From Pseudomonas sp. PA15(2017) (GTDB lineage Bacteria; Pseudomonadota; Gammaproteobacteria; Pseudomonadales; Pseudomonadaceae), in NCBI RefSeq assembly GCF_001945395.1, contig NZ_MSXV01000053.1, positions 1 to 64,000 on the forward strand: a DNA stretch of 64,000 nucleotides, given 5' to 3'. Every line of letters starts with the position of its first letter. The first letter of the stretch is position 1. The notes under the pieces are model-generated. The model saw only the letters and a list, made by a program, of their open reading frames with translations, did not search any database and was not told the origin of the DNA. The translations under genes and the position numbers were made by a program. Shown here in pieces: positions 33,909 through 43,063 of this stretch.

Positions 33909-36900
33909 GGCGCCTCGCCGCCCTGCCCCATCATCCGGGCGATCTCACGCAGTTGCTGGGCCATGTCGCCCATGCGCTTGTGCGTCCCCAGGTCGATGTC
34001 GATCTTCTTGTCCATGGCGTTGATCAGCGGCAGCACGCCGTCCTGCAGGCTATCGGCCAGGCGCTCGAGCAGCGCCTGGATGCCAGGCTGCGGCACAGCC
34101 TGCACGGCCACCTCGACCCGCGGCGGCACTTCGCGCAGCCGTTCCAGGCCGGCCAGCAACTCCTGCCAGGGCACGGCGACAGCCGCCGGCGCCGTCGGCT
34201 CGCTGCGGGCCAGGCCGCGCACACCCTCGACCAGGTCGTTGAGCTGCGCCACCACACGGGCGCCGACATCCGAGTCGCTGCCGCCCATGGCCTTGTTGCG
34301 CATGAAGTCGCGCTTGATCTGCGTCCACCGCTCCAACTGCTCGGGCGTCTGGTTACCGCGCAGTTCGGCGAGCTTGAGCAGGTTTTCCTCGGCACCTGTG
34401 GTGAGCAGCTGCGACTCGCCCTGGTAGTGGTCGGCGATCAATTGCAGCAACTCGGCGTCGTTCATCACCGCGCTGATCTTCTCGGCCATCTTGTTCATGT
34501 TGCGGTAACTGCCCTGCAGCTTGAACGGCGGCTCGGTGCGGTACTGGTCAGCCTGAGCGGCGCTGACGATGTACTGCTGGTTGACCCGGCCGACCACGTC
34601 ACGCACCTGCATCAGGCGCTGCAGAGTGGCGACGATCTCGTTGATCTCGGCACCGCTGTAGCTGTGCGACAGCTCGTTGGCGGAGAACGGCTTGCCCTCG
34701 GCCTTGGCGACGAAACGGTAGACATCGGCCATGTCGCGGGTGGCCAGGGGCGCCAGCACCGGGTTGGAAGTCAGGCCGTTCTCGATATAGGACAGCGCGA
34801 AGGCTTCCTGCATGCCGCCCAGGGTGTCGCCCAGGTTGTAGATGTCGGCGCGGTTGGCGAGCATGTCGGGGATCTTGAACACGTCGCCGGACTCGGTGTA
34901 CGGGTTGCCGCTCATCACCACGCAGAACTTCTTGCCGCGCATGTCGTAGGTCTTGGTCTTGCCCTTCCACACGCCTTCGATGCGCCGCGTGCCGTCGCAC
35001 AGGGAGATGAATTTCTGCAGGAATTCGGGGTGGGTGTGCTGGATGTCATCGACATAGAGCATCACGTTATTGCCCATTTCCAGCGCCAGGTTGAGCTTTT
35101 CCAGCTCCTGGCGCGAGGTGGCGTCCGGCGCCTGGGCCGGGTCGATGGAGCGCACCTCGTGGCCGAGGGCAGGGCCGTTGATTTTCATGAAGATCAGCCC
35201 GAGGCGGTGGGCCACGTACTCCATCAGGGTGGTCTTGCCGTAGCCGGGCGGCGAGATGAGCATCAGCAGGCCCATCAGGTCGGTGCGTTTGTTCTCCCCG
35301 GCGGTGCCCATCTGCTTGGCCAGATTGTCGCCTATGAAGCCCAGGTACACGTCGTTGATCAGCTTGTTACGCACGAACGACGACAGCGGCCGCGGCTTGA
35401 ACTCGCTCAGGCGCAGTGCCGTGCGTTCACGGTTGACCACCGCCTGGCGCAGGTTCTGATAACGCTGCAACTCGGGCAGGAAGGTCTCGCGGTGGTGGCG
35501 CACGCGCTGGAAGAAATCGTGCAGGGCGAAACTCAGGGTACCGTCCTGGATGCGTGGGTGGTCGCCCAGCAGCCCGTCGACGCGCACTTGCAGGTCGGCC
35601 TCGGTGACGCGCTGCGGCAGGTCGCTGTCGATCAACCCCAGGGCCACGGCCTCCGCCACGTAGGCCTGCAGATGTGTCTGGCCTTGCTGCTCGCAGTAGG
35701 CCTGCAACCAGTTCTCGGCCAGCGCCCAGCGCTGATCCGGACGCCCACGCAGACGCTCCTGGGCCTGCAGGTAGCCATCCCACATATGGGCGGCCTGCAG
35801 GTGCTGGCGCAGGCCATCGAACAGGTCGCGGGCATACTTGCTGACCACGAATTCGATGCGCGACGCGGCCAGTTCCTCGACCAGGTAGTCGGCCGCCTCG
35901 CGCTGCAGCACGGCGTCGAACGGCATCGGGTGGCGGACGAGAAAAGCGTGCAGCGCCTTGAGCACTTCCTCGCGTAGCTGGCGGATGCCGTCGTCGCGGC
36001 CGAACAGCTGGCGGATGTTGGCGCAGGTTCGGGCACGCTCGGGCCAGTGGGCGGCCTCCACGTCTTCGCGCCAGCGGTTCCAGAAGAACAGCGCGAAACC
36101 GCGCGCCCTCGGTGAATAGGTGAGCAGGCCAGCCGCCTCGCGCAGCGCCAGCAGACGCAGCAGGATGGCCATGGCGTCCTGGTCGTGGATGCCCTTCTGG
36201 TAACCCTCCTTGTAACGCGGCGCGGCGAACTCGCGGATGCGCTTGAGCAACTCGTCGGGCTGGCTCATGTGCGCCTTGAGCTGATCCAGGCTCTGGCCAT
36301 CGCTATGGCGCACCGCAGCGTCGAGCACCAGGCCGGCCAGGTATTCACCGCGGTACAGAGCGGCCGACTCGGACTCCAGGCTGACCTGCCAGTAATCGCG
36401 CAGGCCATCGAGTTCGGCGTCGTGCAACGGTTCGAGGAAGTCGGTGCCGGTCAGGTGCAGGAACAGCCCGTCGCCACGCGGCAGCAGGGTCAGGTCGAGT
36501 TCCTGGGTGTTGACCGCGAAACGGTGGCGCGGCCCCAGCTTGATGACGTCGCCGCCGGCCTCGAACAGTTCGCTCTTGTCGCGCAGCGCGCGCACGGCCT
36601 GGTCGCGAGCGGCCTTTAGACGCGCCTCGACGTCGTCGGCCTTGACGCTGTCCTTGAGCTCACGCAGGCGCTCGGCCAGTTCGCGCAGCTTGAGGATCAG
36701 CGGGTCGGCGGCGAAGAAGGCGTTGAGTTCCTGGGCCTCGGAGAACTTGGCGGTACGCCGGCCGAGGCTGTCGAGAATCCGCCGCGCAGCGTCGAGCAGG
36801 CCCTGGGCCTTGCGTTGACGCTCGTCGAGCAGGCTCTGCTTGTGCGCCTCGAAGGTTTCCAGCAGCTCCTCGCGCTTGGCGAGAATGTCACCGAGAAACT

Positions 36901-39139
36901 GTTCGTGATCGCCGAACTGGCTTTCCAGCTCCTCGAGCTGCACCAACAGGCGCGACAGCTGTTCGCCGCACTTCTCCGGGTCCTGGGCCAGCGCCAGGGC
37001 GTTGGTGATGCTCTGGCTGAACAGTTTGAATTGCGCGCCGAACTGCGCCACGGTCTCGGCCGACCCCAGGCCCTTGCGGCGCTGCTCGGCGCGGGCCTTG
37101 GCCTGGTTGAGCTTGGCGTATACCTCGGAAATGGCATCGACGATGCGCGTGCGCTCGGTGGCGTCGTCGATCTGCAACGAGGCCATCAGCCCGGACAGCA
37201 TGTCCAGGTTGCCGGCCATCTCGTTAAGGCCGGCCAGCGGCTCGGCCAGCTGGGCGACGCTCTCGGCCTTCTGCGCCTGCTCGTCGAACCCCTGCAGATC
37301 ATGGTGATAGGGCTGCAGCGCAGCATCGCCAGCCAGAAAGCGCGAGGTGGCCGCGGCAGTCTGGTCGCGGGCTTCGAGCAGCGCGGTTTCCATGGCATCG
37401 ATGCGTGCCACGTCGATATAGCGGTAGTCACGAATGGTCAGCAACTGGCCGCGCTGAGCGGTAATCGCATTGAGGGCGTCGACGTATTGCTCGACCTTGT
37501 CCCAGGTATCCGACCTCACGCTCTCGAGCAGCGACTTCTGGCGGCTTTCGGCGTCGGCCATGGCCGCGGCGGACTGCTGGCGAATGCTCTCGACCTTCTC
37601 GAATTCGTCGAGCACCAGCTCGCCGGTGGCGGCGATCTCGCGCAGCAACGGCGCAAGCTCGGCGCACTGCGGGTCGCTCAGCCAGTGATAGATATCGAAC
37701 AGCCGACGGGTGTTGTGGCACAGCAGGCTGTAACGCGCCACCGACACTTCGCGGCTGTCGATCTCGCGGCTGAGGTTGAACAGATCGGACACCCCACGCA
37801 CCAGTTCGGCGTTGCCGATGCGCCCGAAGAAGCCGCTGCGCGCCGGCTGGCGGGCGGCGAACTCCTCGCTCTCGAACGGCGTCTGCCAGACCTGCATGGG
37901 GTGGATGCGCGTGGGCTCGTCACCCTCGGCGGAGAAGATCACCATGCGCCCGTCTTCCAGGCGCGCGTAGCCGTGGCCGAAGATCGGGTTCTGCAACTGG
38001 CGGGTGACCATGTTGTAGGTCAGCAGCACCGCACGGCCTTCGCCGGGGTGGTAGAAGATGTATTGCACGTCCTCGCCGTTGGGTGAGCGTACCGAGCGCT
38101 TGAAGCGCATGCCGGCCATCGACTGCTCGAAGGTCTTGTGTTCGCCGTTCTGCAGGTAGTAGCCGCCGGGAAAGATGATGCCGTGGTCTTCGGGCAGCTG
38201 CACACAGGCCAGGCCGATGGCGTCGATACGCTCGACCTTGCGGGTCAGGCGGTTGAACACCAGGTAGCGCCACTGCTCCTCGCGATACGGCAGCACCTTG
38301 AGCAGGATCAGGCTGCCCAGGGCGGCGTATTCGATCTGCGCATCGTCCAGCGACTGGGTCTTGTCCATCACCTCTTCACGGTAGATGCCCTGGCCGCTTT
38401 CGGTATTGTTCTCGACCTTGATGGTCAGGTCGCCGCCGACCGTCTCGACGAATACCGTGTCGAGGATGTTCAGGTGCGGATGGCGGCCGTTGACCGTCAT
38501 CTCGCGGGTGGTTTTCTGCCACTCGAAATCGAACGGCGCCGGCAGCGCGATATCGCGCTCGCCGCGGTTGTCGATGTAACGCACGTCCTTGCCATCGAGC
38601 GACAGCGACCAGCGGAACACGCGAATGTCGGTGATTCGCTCGCCGATCTGGAAGCTGGCCAGCAGCTTGCCGTCGCGAATCGCCAACTGCAGCAGCCGGG
38701 TGTTCTTGTAATAGGTGTACAGCTCGTTGAAGTCGTTGACGAAGCCGCTCTGGCTCAGGAAAGTGCCGTCCAGGGCGACCGCTTCGGCTTCATAACCCTC
38801 GCTGCCCTCGACCAGGCGATAGAGGGAGAACACGTCGGCGACCGCGGTTTCCTTCTTCAGACCCATGAACACGTTGTAGCCGAACAGCAGCCAGTCGCCG
38901 ACCTGCACGATATCGCGGGCGATGCAGTTGTTCTCGGTCCGGATACGCACCCGCCCGATCACTTCCATCTGGCTGCTGCCGAACTCCAGCAGGCGCTGAT
39001 CGTTGAGCGCTTCGGTGCGCTGGCGCAGGCGCAACCCCTGCTCCTGCAGGCGCTTGTGCAGCACCTCGTAGGCACCGCCTTCGGCCACGGCCTTGTCGAG
39101 AATGTCCTGCTGGGTGTTTTCGGCTTGGGCGTCCGACAT
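33905..39139 (-). CDS. Giant DUF3686-type 'DNA repair' AAA ATPase
   Basis: A 1744-residue cytoplasmic protein. The N-terminal ~450 residues are strand-rich, matching DUF3686 (ATPase annotated as DNA-repair related). A long coiled-coil stretch follows (about 500-880). The AAA core is near the C-terminus: Walker A SPPGYGKTTLMEYVAHRLG around residue 1297, Walker B NNVMLYVDDIQHTHPEF around 1362, and sensor-like CVVMSGNPYTESGDVFKIPD. The C-terminal 150 residues are low in complexity. The repair label is historical; its setting with PspA and flotillin suggests membrane stress or remodelling. ATG 39139 has better spacing from AGGAAG than 39142. Confidence 0.8.
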   Translation of the reverse strand: MSDAQAENTQQDILDKAVAEGGAYEVLHKRLQEQGLRLRQRTEALNDQRLLEFGSSQMEVIGRVRIRTENNCIARDIVQVGDWLLFGYNVFMGLKKETAVADVFSLYRLVEGSEGYEAEAVALDGTFLSQSGFVNDFNELYTYYKNTRLLQLAIRDGKLLASFQIGERITDIRVFRWSLSLDGKDVRYIDNRGERDIALPAPFDFEWQKTTREMTVNGRHPHLNILDTVFVETVGGDLTIKVENNTESGQGIYREEVMDKTQSLDDAQIEYAALGSLILLKVLPYREEQWRYLVFNRLTRKVERIDAIGLACVQLPEDHGIIFPGGYYLQNGEHKTFEQSMAGMRFKRSVRSPNGEDVQYIFYHPGEGRAVLLTYNMVTRQLQNPIFGHGYARLEDGRMVIFSAEGDEPTRIHPMQVWQTPFESEEFAARQPARSGFFGRIGNAELVRGVSDLFNLSREIDSREVSVARYSLLCHNTRRLFDIYHWLSDPQCAELAPLLREIAATGELVLDEFEKVESIRQQSAAAMADAESRQKSLLESVRSDTWDKVEQYVDALNAITAQRGQLLTIRDYRYIDVARIDAMETALLEARDQTAAATSRFLAGDAALQPYHHDLQGFDEQAQKAESVAQLAEPLAGLNEMAGNLDMLSGLMASLQIDDATERTRIVDAISEVYAKLNQAKARAEQRRKGLGSAETVAQFGAQFKLFSQSITNALALAQDPEKCGEQLSRLLVQLEELESQFGDHEQFLGDILAKREELLETFEAHKQSLLDERQRKAQGLLDAARRILDSLGRRTAKFSEAQELNAFFAADPLILKLRELAERLRELKDSVKADDVEARLKAARDQAVRALRDKSELFEAGGDVIKLGPRHRFAVNTQELDLTLLPRGDGLFLHLTGTDFLEPLHDAELDGLRDYWQVSLESESAALYRGEYLAGLVLDAAVRHSDGQSLDQLKAHMSQPDELLKRIREFAAPRYKEGYQKGIHDQDAMAILLRLLALREAAGLLTYSPRARGFALFFWNRWREDVEAAHWPERARTCANIRQLFGRDDGIRQLREEVLKALHAFLVRHPMPFDAVLQREAADYLVEELAASRIEFVVSKYARDLFDGLRQHLQAAHMWDGYLQAQERLRGRPDQRWALAENWLQAYCEQQGQTHLQAYVAEAVALGLIDSDLPQRVTEADLQVRVDGLLGDHPRIQDGTLSFALHDFFQRVRHHRETFLPELQRYQNLRQAVVNRERTALRLSEFKPRPLSSFVRNKLINDVYLGFIGDNLAKQMGTAGENKRTDLMGLLMLISPPGYGKTTLMEYVAHRLGLIFMKINGPALGHEVRSIDPAQAPDATSRQELEKLNLALEMGNNVMLYVDDIQHTHPEFLQKFISLCDGTRRIEGVWKGKTKTYDMRGKKFCVVMSGNPYTESGDVFKIPDMLANRADIYNLGDTLGGMQEAFALSYIENGLTSNPVLAPLATRDMADVYRFVAKAEGKPFSANELSHSYSGAEINEIVATLQRLMQVRDVVGRVNQQYIVSAAQADQYRTEPPFKLQGSYRNMNKMAEKISAVMNDAELLQLIADHYQGESQLLTTGAEENLLKLAELRGNQTPEQLERWTQIKRDFMRNKAMGGSDSDVGARVVAQLNDLVEGVRGLARSEPTAPAAVAVPWQELLAGLERLREVPPRVEVAVQAVPQPGIQALLERLADSLQDGVLPLINAMDKKIDIDLGTHKRMGDMAQQLREIARMMGQGGEAP

Positions 39140-39174
39140 CATGGTCTTCCTGAATCTGCGCGATCTGCAAGCAA

Positions 39175-39195
39175 GGCCCCGTCATGGGCGGGGCC
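39175..39195 (-). other. Intercistronic hairpin, TerB-like gene to giant ATPase
   Basis: GGCCCCG (39175-39181) pairs perfectly with CGGGGCC (39189-39195). No T tract. It may modulate downstream expression or mark an RNA-processing point. Confidence 0.4.
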
Positions 39196-39214
39196 GAAAC
39201 GGATGAGGCGGTGC

Positions 39215-39454
39215 TCAGGCACCGATCTTGCGGGCGATCTCGGCGAGTTTCTCGCGCATCGCGGGGTCGAGTTCTTCGGGTTTGATACGGGCGATGATGC
39301 GCGTCAGCACGCGGATCTCGTCGTCATCGATCACACCGTCGCGCTCGGCGATGGTCAACAGCGCGCCCAGTTCGGCGGCGTCCAGGCGGCCGTCATCGGC
39401 AAAGCACTGGATGCTGCGAAAGGTCATTTCCAGGTGATCTCTTGATTGCGACAT
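39215..39454 (-). CDS. Small TerB-like acidic protein
   Basis: A 79-residue, all-helical protein with acidic turns: FADDGRLDAAELGALLTIAE and DGVIDDDEIRVLTRI, reminiscent of the TerB/DUF533 fold with putative metal-binding loops. TerB proteins are linked to membrane-stress and tellurite-type responses. ATG 39454 follows AGGGAAAG. It sits between the flotillin and the ATPase and likely adapts one to the other; this role is inferred. Confidence 0.6.
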   Translation of the reverse strand: MSQSRDHLEMTFRSIQCFADDGRLDAAELGALLTIAERDGVIDDDEIRVLTRIIARIKPEELDPAMREKLAEIARKIGA

Positions 39455-39528
39455 GCCACTTTCCCTGTCGTTGAAGCAGGCCTGGCGGCCTGCAAGCACG
39501 GGGCTGGCCCGCGTCGAATCGCGCAACA

Positions 39529-39554
39529 GGCGCCAGCCCGGAAAGGCTGGCGCC
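39529..39554 (-). other. Intercistronic hairpin after flotillin
   Basis: GGCGCCAGCC (39529-39538) and GGCTGGCGCC (39545-39554) form a perfect 10-bp stem with loop CGGAAA, 11 bp after the flotillin stop. It lacks a T tract and could reduce, not stop, transcription into the ATPase part of the operon. Confidence 0.55.
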
Positions 39555-39565
39555 GGCACCCAGGC

Positions 39566-41617
39566 TTACACCGCGTCGGCGTCGCCTACCGGCGCCGGTT
39601 TGGCTTCGCCGGCGCGGCCCTGCAGCAGGCGAGCGAGCACGTCCTGCACCACCGGGCTCTTGCCGACCACGCCTTCGATGGCCTTGCCCACCGACAGGGA
39701 CTTGGCGAACGAGTTGAAGAAGTCGCCTTCGCCGCCGACGATCTCGATCTTCGCCTTGGCCAGCGCGGTGGCCAGTACCTCGGCCTGATCCTTGGCGATG
39801 TCCTTGTTGGCGGCGATGGCGGCCATGGCTTCCTCGAAGCTCTTCTCCAGCTGCATGCGGAATTCTTCGTGCTGGCGGGCGTTGTCGCTGAGCGCATCCA
39901 GGGCACCGAATTTCTTGCCCAGACCCTCGGCTTCGGCGTTCAGGCGCTCCAGCAATACCTGAGCTTCGGCCATGCCCAGATCCTGGGTCGCCTTGGCCTT
40001 GGCCACACCGAGCTGCTCCTCGCCGCGCGCCTGGGCGCCGAGCTTCTCTTCCAGCACCTTGGCGTCGGCCAGGCCGTCTTTTTCCTTGGCGGCGGCCTGC
40101 GCTTCGGTCACGCGGGCCTGGGCCAGGCCTTTCTCCTGCTCACCCTTGGCTTCGGCGATCAGACGCTCGGCCTGCACGCGGGCTTCGGCCAGACCTTCCT
40201 TCTCCTTGGCCGCCGCAGTGACCTCACGCACTCGCGCATCGGCCAGGCCAGGCGCGGCGCGCTCGGCTTCGATGCCCTCGGCGAATTTCTTCTTGGCCTC
40301 GGCACCCTTGGCCGCGGCTTCCAGTTCGGCCTGGGCGAGGTTGTTGATTTCCACCGCCTTGTGCTTGGAGCGGGTTTCGTCGGCTTCGGCCTGTTTGACC
40401 TGGCGTACCAGCTCCTGCTCGGCTTCGGCCTGGGCATTGAGCACGGTGACCTGCTTGAGGCGCTCGGCTTCGGAGACTTCGCGTACTTCCTTGATGCGTT
40501 CCTCTTCCTGGGCGACGGTCTTTTCCACCGCCACGCGCTCGCGCACCACGCTGGCGATGTTCTTGCGCTCTTCCTCCAGCGCCTTTTCCTTCTCGATGCG
40601 CTGCAGCTCGACCTCGCGCTCGCGGGCGACCACTTCCAGATCCTTGGCGCGGGTGACCTTTTCGACCTCGATGACCACGGCGCGCTGGCGATTCTGCTGG
40701 GCCACTTCCACTTCGCGCTGGTGGTTCTCGGCGCGGATGTCCAGCTCCTGCTGGGTCTGGATGCGCGCCTGCTCGGCCTTCAGGCGCTCTTCTTCGCGCA
40801 CCTTGAGGGTTTCCGCTTCCTCGCGGGCACGAATGGTTTCCACCTCGCGTTTCTGGCGCGCCTCGGCGTCGGCCTGCTGACGCTCGAGGGCCAGGGTCGC
40901 CTCGCGGGTTTCGACGTTCTTCTTCTTGATCGCCAGCTCTTCGTTGCGCTCAAGGTCATTGGTGATGACGTTCTGCGCAGCGGTCAGCTCGGTGATCTTG
41001 CGGATGCCTTCGGCGTCGAGAATGTTGCTCGGGTCCAGAGAGCTCTTGGCGGTCTGCTCCAGATAGTCGATGGCCACGTCTTCGAGCACGTAACCATTGA
41101 GGTCGTTGCCGATCACCTCGACGATGCGGTCGCGAAACTCCTGGCGGTTCTCGAACAGCTGGACGAAGTCGAACTGCTTGCCGACGGTCTTCAGGGCTTC
41201 GGAGAACTTGGCGTTGAACAGCTCGTTGACCGCCGCACGATCGGAGGCACGCTCCACACCGATGGCCTTGGCCACCTTGAGCACGTCTTCCTGGGTCTCG
41301 TTGACGCGCAGGTAGAAGGCCACGGTGATGTCGGCGCGCATGTTGTCGCGGCAGATCAGCCCGTCCTTGGCGCGGCGGTCGACTTCCAGGGTGATCAGGG
41401 AGATCTTCATGAACTCCTTGAGGTGGATGACCGGGTACACCAGCGCACCGGTGAAATGCACCTTGGGCGTCGACGACATGTCGTTGACGATCAGCGCAGT
41501 ACCCTGCGGAACCTTGATGTAGAAGGCCTTGAACAGCGCCAGCAGGCCGATGATCAGCAGGGCGACCAGGCCGACCCCGACCAGCACGGGGATCAGCGAC
41601 GGGGGAAGGTTGTACAT
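39566..41617 (-). CDS. Flotillin-like SPFH/Band 7 protein (YqiK type)
   Basis: A 683-residue protein. A single N-terminal membrane segment (LIPVLVGVGLVALLIIGLLA) is followed by the SPFH domain (about 40-230) and a very long Glu/Ala-rich coiled coil to about 600. Repeated units occur there, for example AAAKEKEGLAEARVQAE and AAAKEKDGLADAKVLEE. The C-terminal part has AIAANKDIAKDQAEVLATAL, as in flotillins. Such proteins form large oligomers that organise membrane microdomains. ATG 41617 is chosen for AAAGGAG; a TTG at 41641 would add eight residues. Confidence 0.9.
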   Translation of the reverse strand: MYNLPPSLIPVLVGVGLVALLIIGLLALFKAFYIKVPQGTALIVNDMSSTPKVHFTGALVYPVIHLKEFMKISLITLEVDRRAKDGLICRDNMRADITVAFYLRVNETQEDVLKVAKAIGVERASDRAAVNELFNAKFSEALKTVGKQFDFVQLFENRQEFRDRIVEVIGNDLNGYVLEDVAIDYLEQTAKSSLDPSNILDAEGIRKITELTAAQNVITNDLERNEELAIKKKNVETREATLALERQQADAEARQKREVETIRAREEAETLKVREEERLKAEQARIQTQQELDIRAENHQREVEVAQQNRQRAVVIEVEKVTRAKDLEVVAREREVELQRIEKEKALEEERKNIASVVRERVAVEKTVAQEEERIKEVREVSEAERLKQVTVLNAQAEAEQELVRQVKQAEADETRSKHKAVEINNLAQAELEAAAKGAEAKKKFAEGIEAERAAPGLADARVREVTAAAKEKEGLAEARVQAERLIAEAKGEQEKGLAQARVTEAQAAAKEKDGLADAKVLEEKLGAQARGEEQLGVAKAKATQDLGMAEAQVLLERLNAEAEGLGKKFGALDALSDNARQHEEFRMQLEKSFEEAMAAIAANKDIAKDQAEVLATALAKAKIEIVGGEGDFFNSFAKSLSVGKAIEGVVGKSPVVQDVLARLLQGRAGEAKPAPVGDADAV

Positions 41618-41655
41618 TGCACTCAATCTCCTTTGAGACAAACGGAACCGACGGC

Positions 41656-42282
41656 TCAGACGCCTCGGAACTCATCCTCGGTTATCACCCGGTAGGCGTG
41701 CTGCGCCTCCAGATACTCCAGTAGAACCACGCGGTCACCGCGCTTGAAACCCAGTTGCTCGTCAGCGCGCACGCGCAGGATCAGCCCGGCGCCGCCATCC
41801 TCCAGCACGGCCTCGCCATGGTTGGCGGTCACCCGTCCGCTGCGTACCACGGCGGTCTGGCCGAGCACGCTCTTGCTGCTGGTCACTTCCAGCTTGAGAA
41901 ACAGCGGGCGCAGCGGCGCGCACAGCAGGCGGGTGGGCGCCACGGCGAGCAGCAGCGCCAGTACGGCGACCACGACGCCGAGCGGATAACGCAGCCAGTC
42001 CAGCGGCAACAGGCCGAGCAGCCAGAGGTCGGCGAAATAGCTGATGAACCAGGCGAAGAAAGACAGCAGCGTCAGCACCAGGGTCAGCGGTACGTCACGC
42101 AGCTTGAGTTTGGACAGGAGCGCTGCTGCCGGGCCTTCCAGAGCGGAATCGGCCTCGACGTCGAGCACGTCGATCTCGATCAGGCCGAACGCGACGATGA
42201 CCCAGTACACCACCGCCAGACACAGCAGGAAGCTGAAGATGACCGTCGGGAACGCCAACGAGACCTGCAGGAAGATTTCCAT
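41656..42282 (-). CDS. NfeD/YqiJ-like membrane protein with OB fold
   Basis: A 208-residue protein with three or four hydrophobic segments in the N-terminal 130 residues (VYWVIVAFGLIEIDVLDVEA, then FFAWFISYFADLWLLGLLPL). A soluble beta-rich domain (LGQTAVVRSGRVTANHGEAV to the C-terminus) follows, as in YqiJ/NfeD. These proteins are regular neighbours and partners of SPFH proteins. It lies 38 bp upstream of the flotillin gene. Confidence 0.8.
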   Translation of the reverse strand: MEIFLQVSLAFPTVIFSFLLCLAVVYWVIVAFGLIEIDVLDVEADSALEGPAAALLSKLKLRDVPLTLVLTLLSFFAWFISYFADLWLLGLLPLDWLRYPLGVVVAVLALLLAVAPTRLLCAPLRPLFLKLEVTSSKSVLGQTAVVRSGRVTANHGEAVLEDGGAGLILRVRADEQLGFKRGDRVVLLEYLEAQHAYRVITEDEFRGV

Positions 42283-42354
42283 GGTTTCCTATCCCTGAAA
42301 ACATGGCGGAGCCTGCTGGCCCCACCATCGATGCTGCTACCAGCCAGCCCGTGA

Positions 42355-43050
42355 TCAGGGCTTGGCCTTGTCCTTGAGGCGCGCCAGCACGCTGTCGGCG
42401 CTGCTCTTGTCGGCGACGATACCGGCGGCGCGCAGCTTGGCGTCCAACGATTCGTCAGGGTTGGAGGCCTCGGCCAGCTCGGCCGCCGCTTCCATCTTCG
42501 CCGCACGCTCGGCCTGCTGCTGCTTGATGCGCTCCAGCGACTCGACCGCGGTGTGCAGCTTGGCCTGGGAGCCGCCGTAGCGCTGGGCCACGGCCATCTG
42601 CGCCTTCTGCACGCTTTCGGTGGCCTTGACGGTATCGACCTGCTGTTTCAGGCGCTTGATGTTGGCTTCCGCCTGGCTCACCGCCGCACGCAGCTGGGCC
42701 ACGCTGGCGGCGTAGGCATCGGCCTGCTCGCGCTCGCTGCCCAGTTCGATTTCCAGGTTGGCGATCTTGCCGGCCACTTCGGCGGCCAGGTCTTCCTTGC
42801 CGGTTTCCAGCGCCTTTACCGCGTACTGCTCGTACTCGGCGATCTTGGCGGCGGACTTGCTGGCGCGCTCGGCGGCCAGCTTCTGCTTGGCCATGATTTC
42901 GGCCAACGCTTCCTTGGATTTGCGCAGCTCGACGTCAGCCTCGCGGATTTCCTGATCGAGGATACGCAGCGCCTGGCCATCGACCAGCGCCTCACCCATC
43001 TCGTTGGCACCGCCGCGCAGCGCCGTCAGCAATTTGCTCCAGACGTTCAT
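42355..43050 (-). CDS. pspA: PspA/IM30-family protein (ESCRT-III-like)
   Basis: A 231-residue, almost entirely helical coiled-coil protein: MNVWSKLLTALRGGANEMGE at the N-terminus, long helices such as KIAEYEQYAVKALETGKEDL and the C-terminal LRAAGIVADKSSADSVLARL. PspA proteins bind stressed inner membranes and share the ESCRT-III fold. The ATG at 43050 has AAGGAG at a good distance; an ATG at 43056 is too close. It lies in a flotillin-AAA ATPase operon and resembles YjfJ, a PspA paralogue. Confidence 0.85.
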   Translation of the reverse strand: MNVWSKLLTALRGGANEMGEALVDGQALRILDQEIREADVELRKSKEALAEIMAKQKLAAERASKSAAKIAEYEQYAVKALETGKEDLAAEVAGKIANLEIELGSEREQADAYAASVAQLRAAVSQAEANIKRLKQQVDTVKATESVQKAQMAVAQRYGGSQAKLHTAVESLERIKQQQAERAAKMEAAAELAEASNPDESLDAKLRAAGIVADKSSADSVLARLKDKAKP

Positions 43051-43063
43051 GGGCATGTCTCCT

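Noticed and set aside
33953..35977. Plus-strand 674-codon frame opposite the giant ATPase
   Set aside because: Its composition mirrors the ATPase codons; the AAA motifs lie on the minus strand.
39446..41695. Plus-strand 749-codon frame opposite flotillin
   Set aside because: Leu/Phe/Gly-rich translation of the reversed Glu/Ala coiled-coil codons, a classic artefact.
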